Positions 26,126 through 35,906 of a DNA stretch of 64,000 bases are shown here, piece by piece. The stretch lies in assembly GCA_963833605.1 (NCBI GenBank), contig CAWHYZ010000032.1, forward strand, positions 104,540 through 168,539, written 5' to 3'. The translations under genes and the position numbers were made by a program. This stretch comes from JAFAXD01 sp963833605 (lineage in GTDB: Bacteria; Pseudomonadota; Alphaproteobacteria; Rhizobiales; Xanthobacteraceae). Each line of letters begins with the position of its first letter. Within the stretch, counting starts at the first letter, position 1. Under the pieces are notes generated by a model that saw nothing but the letters and a program-made list of their open reading frames with translations, did no database searches and was not told the origin of the DNA.

Positions 26126-26860
26126 TCACTCCGTTTTAGGCCGCGCCACGGGCACATAACCGCTTCTGCGTGCCCAATATTCCCACACGCGATCCGCTGC
26201 GAGCGGCGTCGCCGACATCTCGGCAGTCGCAATCATTTCGCCTTCAGACAGGAACGTCACATCCCCAAAACGCATCGCCTCGGTTTGCAGCCGAGCATTG
26301 ACCATCAGGTAGACCGCTATGCGCACTGCATCGCGGACGGTTCTGCCGGCGACGGTACAGCCGTGGCCGCGCATCAAGACCGCGGCATTGTTCCCAAGCG
26401 TTTTGGCAAGGCTTAGTCCTTGCGGGAGATTGCGAACGAGCATGTCGGTATCGCCAAAATCATCGCGAATATCCCAGACCGGCACGTGGCGCCCCATGCC
26501 GCCCGCTGTATGGATTATCTGCCGCATCGGTAACTTACTCACCGAATAGGGAATCACTTCCTCAGCGTGATTGTGAACGACCGAACCCACATCAGGCCGA
26601 GCTTGGAAGATTGCGCCATGGATGGCCCGTTCGCCATACATCGTGCGCCCGCGCTGGTCGATCGGGTTGCAGTCGAGATCGAACTCCATGATATCATCTC
26701 GACTTACGAGTTCGGGACTGCGCGACCGAGACATGAAAAACCTATCCGGGCGATCCGGATGGCGGAGGCTGACGTGCCCGAACCCATCTACAACGCCTTC
26801 GCGTGCGAGAATCCGGTTGGCGATCACAAGATCCTCAAGCTGATCATCCAATTTTGCCAT
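26126..26860 (-). CDS. Class II aldolase/adducin-family protein
   Basis: ATG 26860 sits five bases after GGAGG and gives 244 residues; the frame extends four codons further only through a TTG. Zinc ligands are visible in SVVHNHAEEV and MRGHGCTV, with GNNAAVLMRGHG typical of L-fuculose-phosphate aldolase/adducin heads, and a GFGHVSLRHPDRPDRFFMSR N-terminal phosphate loop. Non-sugar decarboxylating members are frequent beside MFS carriers. It is followed on the same strand by the MFS gene's 3' end region, whose start lies at 28300, so they are probably separate transcripts in tandem. Confidence 0.82.
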   Translation of the reverse strand: MAKLDDQLEDLVIANRILAREGVVDGFGHVSLRHPDRPDRFFMSRSRSPELVSRDDIMEFDLDCNPIDQRGRTMYGERAIHGAIFQARPDVGSVVHNHAEEVIPYSVSKLPMRQIIHTAGGMGRHVPVWDIRDDFGDTDMLVRNLPQGLSLAKTLGNNAAVLMRGHGCTVAGRTVRDAVRIAVYLMVNARLQTEAMRFGDVTFLSEGEMIATAEMSATPLAADRVWEYWARRSGYVPVARPKTE

Positions 26861-26944
26861 CGCTGCCTCCAAAACTTGCTTCGGATCGACCGCACTTCCA
26901 TGTTGCGTGCCGGGGGAGCAGTAGCACGAGCCCCAACGGGAGCA

Positions 26945-28300
26945 TCATGGCGAAAGTTCTTCCAGAATTTTTCCGCGCGTTTCGATGCCAAACAGGACAA
27001 TCACGAGCGCGCCAATCAAGGAGACGATGCCGAACATCAAATACACCATACCGACATTGCTATAGCTCAGCGTGAAACCGACGATGGTGGGTCCGACGAT
27101 CGAGGCAATGCGAAGGAACGAACTTGCGGTGCCAGTACCAAGCGCGCGCATGCGGGTGGGATAAGTCTCGGGGATGTAGACATAGACGCCAGTCAGCAGG
27201 AACGCCAGGAAGAAATAGGCGATGGCCCCGAGCGTGAGGACTTCGATCGGCGTGCGATCCGCGCCCAGCCACCACAGCGCGACCATGCAAATTGCTCCGC
27301 CGCTGAATGCAATGGCAAAGCTCAAGCGCCGGCCGATCGTGTCAATCAGCAACATACAACATAGCGGTCCCGCCAGCCCCACGAGGTTGACGATGAGCCC
27401 ATATTGCAGAGCCTGCGCCAGCGGGAGCTGATAGACGGTGCGAAAGACCGTCGGCAGCCAGGTGATTAATCCATAGCCGATGAACGACGTGCAAAACGCA
27501 ATCGTCCACGCGCACAACGTGCGTCTCAGATAGATGCCTTTGAAAAGATGGCCAAACCCGGCGTTTTCGTGAGCGACCGGAGGGACGGCAGGGGGCATTT
27601 CCAGTTGTTTCGGATCAGCAATCTTCGCCTCGATGCTTACCAGCGCGGCGTCGGCTTCAGCGAGGCGGCCCTGGCTTGCGAGCCATCTTGGTGACTCTGG
27701 AATGAGCCACCTTAGACCGAGAGCGAGAATTGCCGGCAAGATCCCGAGCCAGAACATCGACTGCCACCCGAAATTCGGAACCATCCAAGTCGCGATCCAC
27801 GACGTGAAGGCCACCCCGATTGCAAATGACCATTGCAGAAGGAGCAGAAACCGGCCCCGGTAGCGTGCTTTTGTGAATTCATTGAGATAGGTCGCGGCCA
27901 CCGGGACTTCGGCGCCAAGGCCCACACCTTGCAGCAACCGGAACACCAGCAGCGAAATGAAACTCCAGGCCATCGCGCAGGCGGCGGCGAAAATGGCGAT
28001 AATGATCAGACTGATTTGCAGGACGCGCAGCCGGCCGTATTTCTCCGCGGCCTTACCGAATACCAGGGCGCCCAGGAGCTGACCGGCGAACCCCGCCGAG
28101 ATAAGCAGCCCGATTTCGGAGGCCGAGAGTTTCCAGAGGCCAACGAGGACAGGTAGGATGAACGCGATCGTCAACGAGTTGAATGCATCGAAGAAATGCG
28201 CGGTGGCGACTGTTCCCAATATCCGCGCATACCACGACGAGACAGGAAGACGTTCAATACGGGCAATGATCTGCTGTTCGGTAACGGCGGTGCCGCTCAT
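26945..28300 (-). CDS. MFS transporter, metabolite:H+ symporter type
   Basis: A 451-residue, 12-segment carrier. The loop 2-3 motif is LLGALVFGKAAEKYGRLRVLQ and the loop after TM4 region has RLLQGVGLGAEVPVAATYLNEF, typical of the sugar-porter/AAHS (aromatic acid:H+) branch; the PESPRWLASQGR motif follows TM6. Probable cargo is an organic acid. It lies 84 bases upstream of the class II aldolase in the direction of transcription. The gap to the divergent flavoprotein gene (28509) would hold both promoters. Confidence 0.88.
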   Translation of the reverse strand: MSGTAVTEQQIIARIERLPVSSWYARILGTVATAHFFDAFNSLTIAFILPVLVGLWKLSASEIGLLISAGFAGQLLGALVFGKAAEKYGRLRVLQISLIIIAIFAAACAMAWSFISLLVFRLLQGVGLGAEVPVAATYLNEFTKARYRGRFLLLLQWSFAIGVAFTSWIATWMVPNFGWQSMFWLGILPAILALGLRWLIPESPRWLASQGRLAEADAALVSIEAKIADPKQLEMPPAVPPVAHENAGFGHLFKGIYLRRTLCAWTIAFCTSFIGYGLITWLPTVFRTVYQLPLAQALQYGLIVNLVGLAGPLCCMLLIDTIGRRLSFAIAFSGGAICMVALWWLGADRTPIEVLTLGAIAYFFLAFLLTGVYVYIPETYPTRMRALGTGTASSFLRIASIVGPTIVGFTLSYSNVGMVYLMFGIVSLIGALVIVLFGIETRGKILEELSP

Positions 28301-28508
28301 CTTAGTTCCCTCCTGCCAGTGAGCTTTGTCGACACTGAAAGGCGTTAGGCCGATGCGCCGATCAACGTGGCATCCCGGACCGCCGCGGTGTTAAAATTAA
28401 CATGGCGAAGCAGCAGTGTCGCTATCTTCCATGTCGACTTTCATACGGGCCACGGTTGCTTTGTCGTGCTCGCTCGTTTTCAAAACTAGCCGAAGAACAT
28501 AAGACGTC

Positions 28509-29882
28509 ATGGCAAGCTCTCGTACTTCATTCGATGTCATCGTTGTTGGCGGCGGCATGGCCGGCCTGGCGGCGGCGCTATCCGCTGTCGAACATGGCGC
28601 GCGCACGCTGCTGGTGGAGAAATCCAATCAGGTGGGCGGCAATGCATCGATCGCAGCGGGGATGTTTCTCGGCTCGACGGATTTTACGGGCTTGAACAGC
28701 TACATTCCGGACGGCGATCCCGCTTTGCAACGCGCCTTCTGCGCGGATTTTATGGACTCTCTTTCCTGGCTTGAGGCGCATGGGCTGCCGCTCGGTCCAA
28801 CAATTGATTTCGGTGATTTTCGCAAATTGAGGCCGATGGCCACAGGGCGGCCTGGCGACCGGCAGGCTTTTATGACAGCAATGGCGAAGCGGGCAGCAAG
28901 CGCGGGCGTAACAATCCAGACAAGCGCGCAGGTATGCGATCTGCGATCGTCTCGATCCTTGATCGTCGTCGATGTCATCGGCCCGCAAGATCAACGCAAG
29001 CTGACGACAGGTTCAGTCATTCTTGCTTGTGGCGGGTTTGCGTCGAATCGCCTGCTGCTTGAGAAGCATCTCGGTCACGCGGCGCAGTTCCTAAAAGTTC
29101 GGAGTCTATCGGGCGCGGGCGGCGACGGCATAATTCTAGGCCAAAAGCTTGGGGCCTCAATCAGCGAAAACGCTGGTGCATTCTACGGCCATACGATGGC
29201 TGACTGCGCGCTTGAGCCGATCGACTGGCAGCCGATGACGCCTTATTTCGCGCGTCTCGGCGTTTTGGTCAATCGCAACGGACGCCGCTTTGTCGATGAA
29301 TCGGAAAGCCTACTCGAGGAAACGAATGCGCAGGCGGGCTTCAAGCAACCGGGAGGAAGATACTGGCTGCTATTTGACGAACGTATCAGAATGGGAGGGT
29401 CGTCAGGCGACGGCTCCGACAAGTTTCTTCCAGCCGGGGATTGGCTGGGGCGCGCCAAAAAGCTCGGGGCACCGCTTTTCGAAAAACCAACGCTTGCTGC
29501 GCTCGTCACAGCACTCGAAACCAATGGCATGGACGTGCCCGCATTGGAGGCCGAACTCCGAGGTTACAATACGGCTTGCGAGGAAGGCCGACATGAGTCC
29601 TTGCGACCGTCCAAACGGCTGAATGCTCGGTCACTGAAAACCCCGCCGTTTTATGCAATGCGCTGTGTCGCGGGGATCACCGCGACATGCGGCGGACTTG
29701 CGGTGGATGACTGCGGTCGCGTTCTCGACAGCACACGGCACCCGTTGCCTGGTGTATTTGCGGCTGGCATCGATGCCGGAGGCGTCTTTGGAAGAACTTA
29801 CGGCGGCTTTTTAGCGTGGGCTGTTGTCAGCGGCCGTCGGGCAGGCAGAGCGGCGGCCATACCGCGAAGCGAAGCAACTTAA
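28509..29882 (+). CDS. FAD-binding fumarate reductase/KstD-type flavoprotein
   Basis: A 457-residue soluble protein with the FAD Rossmann motif VIVVGGGMAGLAAALSAVE at residue 8 onward, VEKSNQVGGNASIAAGMF, the SGAGGDGIILGQKLGA segment and the C-terminal FAD loop GVFAAGIDAGGVFGRTYGG. These place it with fumarate reductase flavoprotein subunits, 3-ketosteroid dehydrogenases and tricarballylate dehydrogenases. It is divergent from the MFS gene, so a carrier plus dehydrogenase pair for one organic acid is likely. Intact. Confidence 0.85.
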   Translation: MASSRTSFDVIVVGGGMAGLAAALSAVEHGARTLLVEKSNQVGGNASIAAGMFLGSTDFTGLNSYIPDGDPALQRAFCADFMDSLSWLEAHGLPLGPTIDFGDFRKLRPMATGRPGDRQAFMTAMAKRAASAGVTIQTSAQVCDLRSSRSLIVVDVIGPQDQRKLTTGSVILACGGFASNRLLLEKHLGHAAQFLKVRSLSGAGGDGIILGQKLGASISENAGAFYGHTMADCALEPIDWQPMTPYFARLGVLVNRNGRRFVDESESLLEETNAQAGFKQPGGRYWLLFDERIRMGGSSGDGSDKFLPAGDWLGRAKKLGAPLFEKPTLAALVTALETNGMDVPALEAELRGYNTACEEGRHESLRPSKRLNARSLKTPPFYAMRCVAGITATCGGLAVDDCGRVLDSTRHPLPGVFAAGIDAGGVFGRTYGGFLAWAVVSGRRAGRAAAIPRSEAT

Positions 29883-30309
29883 CTTGGGATCGTATCAATC
29901 GACGCTTCGCGTGATAGCAGCTGGCGGCTGCGCGGCGAGATTGGAAAGCGGGCTTGCGCGCAAGTCTCACTCGGCATTCCATAAACGCCGCTAGGCAAAT
30001 TCAGTGCTCTCAACTCATTAAGAAATTGTACTTTCTTCATCAATCGCAGTTCCACAAAGGCGTGAGAGCCAAGGGTCCCTGAACGCCGCTTGTCCAGACA
30101 GATCAGCTATTTCTGCGAAGTGAGTTGTTCAGTCATCTCAGCCTCGACTGCAGGGTGGTCCGGGTACCCTTCGATAGCGGCCATGCCGATCAATCCCGGG
30201 ATCGACGCGATGTTCACAGAAGGCGACGTTTGCCGCCGGCCACTTCAATGACTTGCATGACGCGTTGTGCCCGCGCTCGCTCGCAATCGAACACCGCTTT
30301 CACGTTCCG
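29883..30309. other. Intergenic stretch, no gene seen
   Basis: No frame here resembles a protein. The sequence holds a short AGCGAAGCGAAGC-like tract at its left end and otherwise ordinary GC composition. It separates two convergent genes (28509 rightward and 30310 leftward). Confidence 0.5.
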
Positions 30310-31281
30310 CTAAATCGTGATCTTGGCAGTTCGGATAACGTTTGCCCATTTGTCGGCGTCGGCGGCAATCCGCTTCCCGAAGTCAGCCGCCGAGTGCGCA
30401 ACGACAGTCCCGCCCAGGTTTTCAAGACGGGCCCTCACCTGCGGATCGGCAAGACCTTCGTTGATGAGCTTGTTGAGCTTGTCGATGATATCGGGGGCCG
30501 TATTTTTCGGTGCAACCACACCGAACCAGTTGCTTGCTTCGTAGCCAGGCACGAATTCACCGACCGTCGGCACGTCCGGCATCACCGCGGCGCGCGTTTC
30601 CGATGTCACTGCCAGGGCGCGAATGGTTCCGGACCTCACAAACCCCATCGACGCCGCGGGCCCCATGAACGCGACCTGAACCTGTCCGCCCGCGAGATCG
30701 GTCAGCGCTGGCGCACCCCCGCGATAGGGGACGTGGATCATGTCGATACCCACCATGATCTTGAACAGTTCGCCGGCGATATGCGGCGTTGTCCCGTTGC
30801 CCGGCGACGCCATGCTGAGTCTGCCCGGATTCGCCTTGGCATATGCAATAAACTGGGGAAGGGTCTTCGGGGGAAGCGAGGGGTTGACGCTCAGGATAAT
30901 CGGCTCTTGGACAAGCATCGCGACGGGCGCACTGTCACGGATGAAATTCAGGCCGTCGCGAAGAGATCCATTGATGATACTTGCCGAGGAGATCGCCAAG
31001 AAAAGCGTGTGGCCGTCCGCTGGCGAGCGTAGAACCATCTCGGCCGCGACAACACCGCCCGCGCCCGTGCGATTCTCGACGATGACGGGCTGGCCAAGTC
31101 GTTTGGACAGCCAATCGCCGATCAGCCGCGCGAAGATATCGGCCGCACCGCCCGGCGCAGTGCCGACGACGATCCGAACCGGCCGGATCGGATAGGTCTG
31201 GGCCTGAGCAATCCGCGGAAGGGCAGGCAGCGCGGCAGCGCCAGCCATCAGACGAAGGAAAGCTCTACGGCCCAGCATCAT
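30310..31281 (-). CDS. Bug-family (TctC-type) periplasmic solute receptor, Tat-like leader
   Basis: A 323-residue protein starting MMLGRRAFLRLMAGAAALPA, a twin-arginine leader ending at AQAQ. Bug hallmarks: YPIRPVRIVVGTAPGGAADIFAR, NRTGAGGVVAAEMVLRSPAD and IHVPYRGGAPALTDLAGGQ. It faces the flavoprotein gene convergently and the winged-helix regulator divergently (149 bases between starts), so the regulator at 31430 may control it. It is the third orphan receptor. Confidence 0.88.
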   Translation of the reverse strand: MMLGRRAFLRLMAGAAALPALPRIAQAQTYPIRPVRIVVGTAPGGAADIFARLIGDWLSKRLGQPVIVENRTGAGGVVAAEMVLRSPADGHTLFLAISSASIINGSLRDGLNFIRDSAPVAMLVQEPIILSVNPSLPPKTLPQFIAYAKANPGRLSMASPGNGTTPHIAGELFKIMVGIDMIHVPYRGGAPALTDLAGGQVQVAFMGPAASMGFVRSGTIRALAVTSETRAAVMPDVPTVGEFVPGYEASNWFGVVAPKNTAPDIIDKLNKLINEGLADPQVRARLENLGGTVVAHSAADFGKRIAADADKWANVIRTAKITI

Positions 31282-31429
31282 GTCGGATCCCTGGAATTGC
31301 CAGGACCAGGCTTCTTGGGTTGGAGTTGGGCTCTGCTAAACTCGACGCTGGACCGTAACCGGCGAGGCTGGTTAAGGTCCATCGTTCACGAACTTAATTG
31401 TTCTTACCTTACGGCCGCGGCGGTTGAAT

Positions 31430-32980
31430 ATGATGGATCAGAATGAGGTCCGCTTTGGCCTGTTCCGCTTGGATCTGAGCCAGCGCGGTCTAGCGCGTGA
31501 CGGCGTGCCGATACCCCTGGGCAGCCGCGCGTTCGATATCCTCTGTGCGCTCGCCTTGGCGAAGGGTGAAGTGGTCAGCAAGGACGAACTGATGACCCGG
31601 GTTTGGCCTGGATTGGTTGTCGACGAGAACACGATCCGAGTCCATGTCTCGGCGCTGAGAAAGGCGCTCGAAGAGGGAACGGGCGGCCAGACTCACCTGA
31701 TGACCGTGCCAGGAAGGGGCTACCGGCTGGTCGGTCTCGAGCCACACCTTTCGGCGAGCGGCAGCGGCCCGGGTTCCTCATCGAGTCCGGGGCAGTCAGA
31801 TAGGCCCTCGATCGCCGTGCTGCCGTTCCAGAACATGAGCGGCGACCCCGAACAGGAGTATTTCGCGGACGGTATGGTGGACGAGATCATCACCGGGCTT
31901 TCGCGCATCAAATGGCTGTCCGTGATCTCCCGCAATTCGACCTTCATCTACAAGAACAAGCCGGTAGCCATAAGAGAGATCGCGGACAAGTTCGGCGTTG
32001 GCTACGTGCTCGAAGGCGGGGTGCGCAAATCGGGGAATCGAGTCCGGATCACGGCGCAGCTCATCGATGCAAAGACTGATGCGCATCTTTGGGCCGAGCA
32101 GTATGACCGAGTCCTGGAGGATGTCTTCGCGCTTCAGGACGAGATCACTATGCGCGTGATCAGCGCAATCGAGCCGAGCCTGAGGAAGGCCGAGATCGAT
32201 CGCGTGAAACGACAACGCCCCAGCAACCTCAATGCTTACGATCTTGTGCTGCGCTCGCTGCCACTCGTTTTTGCCATGGTGCCAAAGGACGCTGAGATCG
32301 CGATTCCGCTGCTTGAGAGCGCCGTAAAGCTACAGCCTGATTACGGTGCCGCTTACGCATTTCTGGGTTGGTGCTACCACCATCGTTTCGTCCGTGGCGG
32401 ACTGCGTAAGGAGGATCGCATTGTTGCGATTCAACATGCCCGCGCGGCGATTGCCCACGGCAGTGACGACGCGACAGCGCTCGCGGTCGCGGCTCACGTC
32501 ATCACCTACCTCGGGCATGACCCCGTTACCGCACTCAAGCTGTTCGATCGCGCACTGGAGCTCAGCAATTCCAATGTCTTTGCTCTGAACTTGAGCGCCA
32601 TCGCCCTTGCATGGATGGGCAAAGCTGACCTTGCCATTGAACGGGCCGAGCGGGCGATTCGATTGAGCCCGTTCGACCCCTCTAATTTTCGATCGCACCA
32701 CGCGCTCGCCATCGCGTGCTTTTCCAGACGGCGATACCAGGACGCCGTCGATGCAGCCCAAAACGCGGTCGATTACAACCCTCACTTTGGCCCTGCTCGT
32801 GGAGTCTTGGCGGCCGCACTATTGCGCGTTGGACTCGCAGCGGAAGCGAAGGTAGCCGCGCGGGACATGCTGGAATGCGAACCCACCTTCACAACTCATG
32901 CGCTTTCGGTCGTCGAGCTTGAGCCGGCGGTGTTTGTCCCGTTTGCCGAGGCTTGGCGCGAGCTTGGCTTGCCGGAATGA
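31430..32980 (+). CDS. Winged-helix (OmpR/CadC-type) TPR regulator with TolB-like domain
   Basis: About 516 residues. Residues 3-100 form an OmpR-type winged helix (FGLFRLDLSQRGLARDG, SRAFDILCALA, DENTIRVHVSALRKALEE, VPGRGYRLVG). Residues 125-260 resemble the TolB-like/FlgO domain (IAVLPFQNMSGDPEQEYFAD, LEGGVRKSGNRVRITAQLID). The rest is TPR-like helices (EIAIPLLESAVKLQPDYGAA and repeats). No transmembrane helix is apparent, unlike CadC. Such proteins are often labelled adenylate cyclases but contain no cyclase domain. It is likely a cytosolic transcription regulator, perhaps of the divergent Bug receptor gene. Confidence 0.82.
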   Translation: MMDQNEVRFGLFRLDLSQRGLARDGVPIPLGSRAFDILCALALAKGEVVSKDELMTRVWPGLVVDENTIRVHVSALRKALEEGTGGQTHLMTVPGRGYRLVGLEPHLSASGSGPGSSSSPGQSDRPSIAVLPFQNMSGDPEQEYFADGMVDEIITGLSRIKWLSVISRNSTFIYKNKPVAIREIADKFGVGYVLEGGVRKSGNRVRITAQLIDAKTDAHLWAEQYDRVLEDVFALQDEITMRVISAIEPSLRKAEIDRVKRQRPSNLNAYDLVLRSLPLVFAMVPKDAEIAIPLLESAVKLQPDYGAAYAFLGWCYHHRFVRGGLRKEDRIVAIQHARAAIAHGSDDATALAVAAHVITYLGHDPVTALKLFDRALELSNSNVFALNLSAIALAWMGKADLAIERAERAIRLSPFDPSNFRSHHALAIACFSRRRYQDAVDAAQNAVDYNPHFGPARGVLAAALLRVGLAAEAKVAARDMLECEPTFTTHALSVVELEPAVFVPFAEAWRELGLPE

Positions 32981-33891
32981 CTGGCAACAAGTGATGTGAT
33001 CGTCAGCGCGTTGAGGGGCTGGCGTCCTCGCAACAAGCTTTGCCGTAAACAGGACATTTTTGGGCCCAAGCAGTCTTCGCCTGAGACTTTGCGCCGCGGC
33101 AACAACCTTGCGGCACGCTGTTCGCTCTCCACCGGCTCCTTCGCAAGGGCCCTGAAGCGTTGCGGGGTCAGTATGGCGAAGCATTGCTCATGCTGCACCA
33201 ACAAAACGTCTGCAGCGCTTATGCCATGCCTGTCCCGTTGTGGTAGCCCTCGCCTGGCTCGAATGCCATCGAGAAGGTACTCGTTAGGAAATCAGTATTT
33301 CTTAATGAGATTCCAACGGTAGCCCCCAAAACCCGAGCGCGAAAATCGCTCTATATACGCAGATCGGAAAGCGCCCTCCTCGATACTTGCTCGGCCTGTC
33401 CGTGCGCAGGCGACGCGCGATCCGTCGGAGCTGCCGCGGGTCGTGGAGTGCCGACCGAGTGCGCTGGCGGGACAGCCGGAATGGCGCCCTCACATGATCA
33501 GAAGTCAGCCGCCGAGACCGCAAGCGCCGATCGGCGCTGGCGATGACCGTGCGCCTTTCATTTGCACAAACTGGTGCTCTCGCGTCCGCCAAGATCAACG
33601 AGACTTGTTATTGAGGGACCGCCGCGTCTCACGGGGTCATCGCCAGCGAGGGTTCATCGCGCAACGCTCCGTGATCCCGAAAGCGGCCGATCCGGTACAC
33701 CGAGAAGATGCGGGCTCGGCTCAGGGAGCACACCAGCAGACGCGCTGATTACTGGATGGCCCGCTTTCAGGCCTGCGACCCCGCGCGGGCTATGACACGC
33801 ACGGGAAGCGTGCGAACAATGATCCATGAGAATCCGCTTCGAAATGCCTACTGAGGTGCGGTATCTATCATGCATGAACAGGGCCGCCAAA
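32981..33891. other. 910-base stretch without a supported gene
   Basis: Several open frames of 75-120 codons cross here on both strands, but none has a ribosome site together with a protein-like composition, and all are Arg/Ser/Pro-rich as expected for antisense or random GC-rich frames. The last part carries the promoter of the Bug gene at 33892. Confidence 0.5.
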
Positions 33892-34878
33892 ATGAAGACT
33901 TTCACTTTCGCAATCGGGACAGCGCTCGCGCTTTATGCAAGCGCTCAGGCGCAGTCCGTCTATCCCGACAAGCCGGTGCGTTTCATTGTCGACTCTGCGC
34001 CGGGAAGCGCCACCGACGTAACAGCGCGGCTGATGGCCGATCGCCTGTCGGAGATCTGGAAGCAGCAAACGGTCATCGACAATCGTCCCGGCGGCGGCGG
34101 TTCAATCGCCGCCCGCGCCGGCCAGACGGCGACGCCGGACGGTTACACCCTCTATATCGGTGCGGCTTCGACGTTTACCGCAATGAAAGGTGCGCCGGGC
34201 GTGGCACCCAACCTGCCGATCGAGCTGCCGCGCGATTTCATGCCGATCGGCTTCATTACTCAGCAGCCGATGTTCATTGCGGTGGCGCCACAGCTCGGGG
34301 TGAACTCGCTGCCGGAGCTAATCGCGCTCGCCAAGAGCAAGCCTGGCGAACTGAGCTACGCGACCACCGGGCGCGGCCGTATCACGCATCTGACAATGGA
34401 GCTGCTGCAGATGCGTGCCGGCATAAAGTTGCAGATGATCCCGTACAGTGGCGGGCCGACAGCGGCGATGGGTGATGTGGGCACTGGCCGCGTCGCCGTC
34501 GTGCTCGAAGGCTATTCGGGATTAGCCGGCGGATTGACCAGCGGCCTGATCAAGGGCATTGCCGTCGCCTCGCTCGAACGGCTGCCCGATTTCAAGGATC
34601 TGCCGACGGTCGCGGAGACGCTGCCCGGTTTCATCGCAGGTGGTTGGAACGTGCTGTTGGCACCCGTTGGCACGCCGGACGCCATTGTCCAGAAGGCCAG
34701 CATGGATCTTCGCACGGCGATGGACGATGCCGACGTCAAGAAGAAGCTCGCCCAGCTCGGCGCCTACGTGCATGCGATGACACCCGGCGAAGTCGCTCAA
34801 TTCGCAAGCAACCAGCAACGGATCTGGAAGCCAGTCGCAGAAAAGGTTGCGCAAGAAATGACCGAGTCGCAAAAGTAA
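33892..34878 (+). CDS. Bug-family (TctC-type) periplasmic solute receptor
   Basis: Start at ATG 33892 gives 328 residues with leader MKTFTFAIGTALALYASAQA; an ATG at 33874 would add six residues. Bug features: YPDKPVRFIVDSAPGSATDV, DNRPGGGGSIAARAGQTATP and MIPYSGGPTAAMGDVGTGRV. It is the fourth receptor without TctA/TctB. It ends 195 bases left of the tRNA-Phe fragment at 35073 and is the last gene before the putative island. Confidence 0.86.
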   Translation: MKTFTFAIGTALALYASAQAQSVYPDKPVRFIVDSAPGSATDVTARLMADRLSEIWKQQTVIDNRPGGGGSIAARAGQTATPDGYTLYIGAASTFTAMKGAPGVAPNLPIELPRDFMPIGFITQQPMFIAVAPQLGVNSLPELIALAKSKPGELSYATTGRGRITHLTMELLQMRAGIKLQMIPYSGGPTAAMGDVGTGRVAVVLEGYSGLAGGLTSGLIKGIAVASLERLPDFKDLPTVAETLPGFIAGGWNVLLAPVGTPDAIVQKASMDLRTAMDDADVKKKLAQLGAYVHAMTPGEVAQFASNQQRIWKPVAEKVAQEMTESQK

Positions 34879-35072
34879 GTTGCCAGCTCTTTTTCTACCG
34901 TTGCGACCCACTGCACTTGTGAAGAAAGATGCATCTTTTTAACGAGTTTTATGGCTGCGCGGGTCCAACTCTTTCACCTCGAGAAGTCTTCAACAGCCAA
35001 ATTGATTTGGAGAAAAATTGGAGAAGCAAACCGGTTCAACGAAAGGCGGCCTTGCAAGTTGTTGAAAGCGTT

Positions 35073-35114
35073 GGTGCACAGGGGCGGAATTGAACCACCG
35101 ACACCGTGATTTTC
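35073..35114 (-). repeat. Truncated tRNA-Phe 3' end, probable att site (left)
   Basis: The minus strand reads the T-arm and acceptor end of tRNA-Phe (GTGTCGGTGGTTCAATTCCG and on to the GCACC end), plus the loop GAAAATCAC. It matches 54695-54736 at 41 of 42 positions in the same orientation. Matching stops in the anticodon loop. The D-arm and 5' half are absent, and the anticodon stem is lost. Direct copies of a tRNA 3' end are the usual footprint of tyrosine-integrase insertion. Confidence 0.75.
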
Positions 35115-35434
35115 GGCGACAGTCAATCTCGGTGTCACCTGTTGCAACCTGCCACTTCCCGCACGCTCAAATGTTTGGAATTCCTTTCGTATTACGCCCA
35201 ACTCGTTGCTACTCACCCGAACGCGCCCCATTCAACCACACGGATTTCCGTTACCCATCTGTGACCTAGTTTGCTCGCCCTTCGCAAACCGACACAGAGC
35301 GAGAGCAAGGAACAGAACCGAGCTCCGCAGCCGGCCGCTCGCCGGCGGACTCCGGCGAGCGCGATCGTTAGCAATCCGGCCTACGCCTGCTCGCGTTATC
35401 AACACGGACAATCAGTGATCCGTTGATGTGGAAG

Positions 35435-35734
35435 TCAACGGCGCACTTCTGTGCACGAGGTGCTACCCGCGGTATGGACACAGGTGGTATCGGTCGAGCG
35501 TGGCTGAGGCTGAACTATCACTCGCTCGCGCGGCCGAGCGCCTTCCACAGCCCCCGTTGCGGCCCCAATGCCGGCGCCTACCGCAGCGCCCGGAGGTCCG
35601 CCCACGGCGGCACCTGCGGCCGCGCCAGCCCCGGCTCCAATCGCAGCTCCGGTTGCCGGGTCTTGGGCAGCTCCTATCGATGGGTTGGCGAGGACTGCGC
35701 AACCGACGGCTGCGATAGCCAGATAATTTCTCAT
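35435..35734 (-). CDS. Secreted glycine-zipper protein
   Basis: ATG 35734 follows AAGGAG at six bases. The 99-residue product has a signal peptide (MRNYLAIAAVGCAVLANPSI) and then a long Gly/Ala zipper (AIGAGAGAAAGAAVGG, AVGAGIGAATGAVEG), followed by a polar tail with two Cys (TTCVHTAGSTSCTE). Glycine-zipper segments pack as membrane-associated helices in outer-membrane or periplasmic proteins. It is the first gene inside the putative island and reads toward the tRNA fragment. Confidence 0.7.
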   Translation of the reverse strand: MRNYLAIAAVGCAVLANPSIGAAQDPATGAAIGAGAGAAAGAAVGGPPGAAVGAGIGAATGAVEGARPRERVIVQPQPRSTDTTCVHTAGSTSCTEVRR

Positions 35735-35906
35735 ACAACTCTCCTTCGAGTTTCAGCTCACTACGAAACGTCAGGTCATTGCAATTGTTCCCACTCGAAG
35801 CCTGAATGCGCGCGCGGTCGGCGCGTTGTCGACAGCTAACGAACTCGCGGTCCCGGATTTTAAAAAATCCGGAACCGCCAGCTTCTTTCCTGAAGCGTCA
35901 GTTCTG

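Noticed and set aside
33001..33322. 108-codon frame downstream of the winged-helix regulator
   Set aside because: No ribosome site, Ser/Arg-rich and without any recognisable motif.
33302..33598. 98-codon minus-strand frame
   Set aside because: Arg-rich composition, no ribosome site and no leader; typical random frame in GC-rich DNA.
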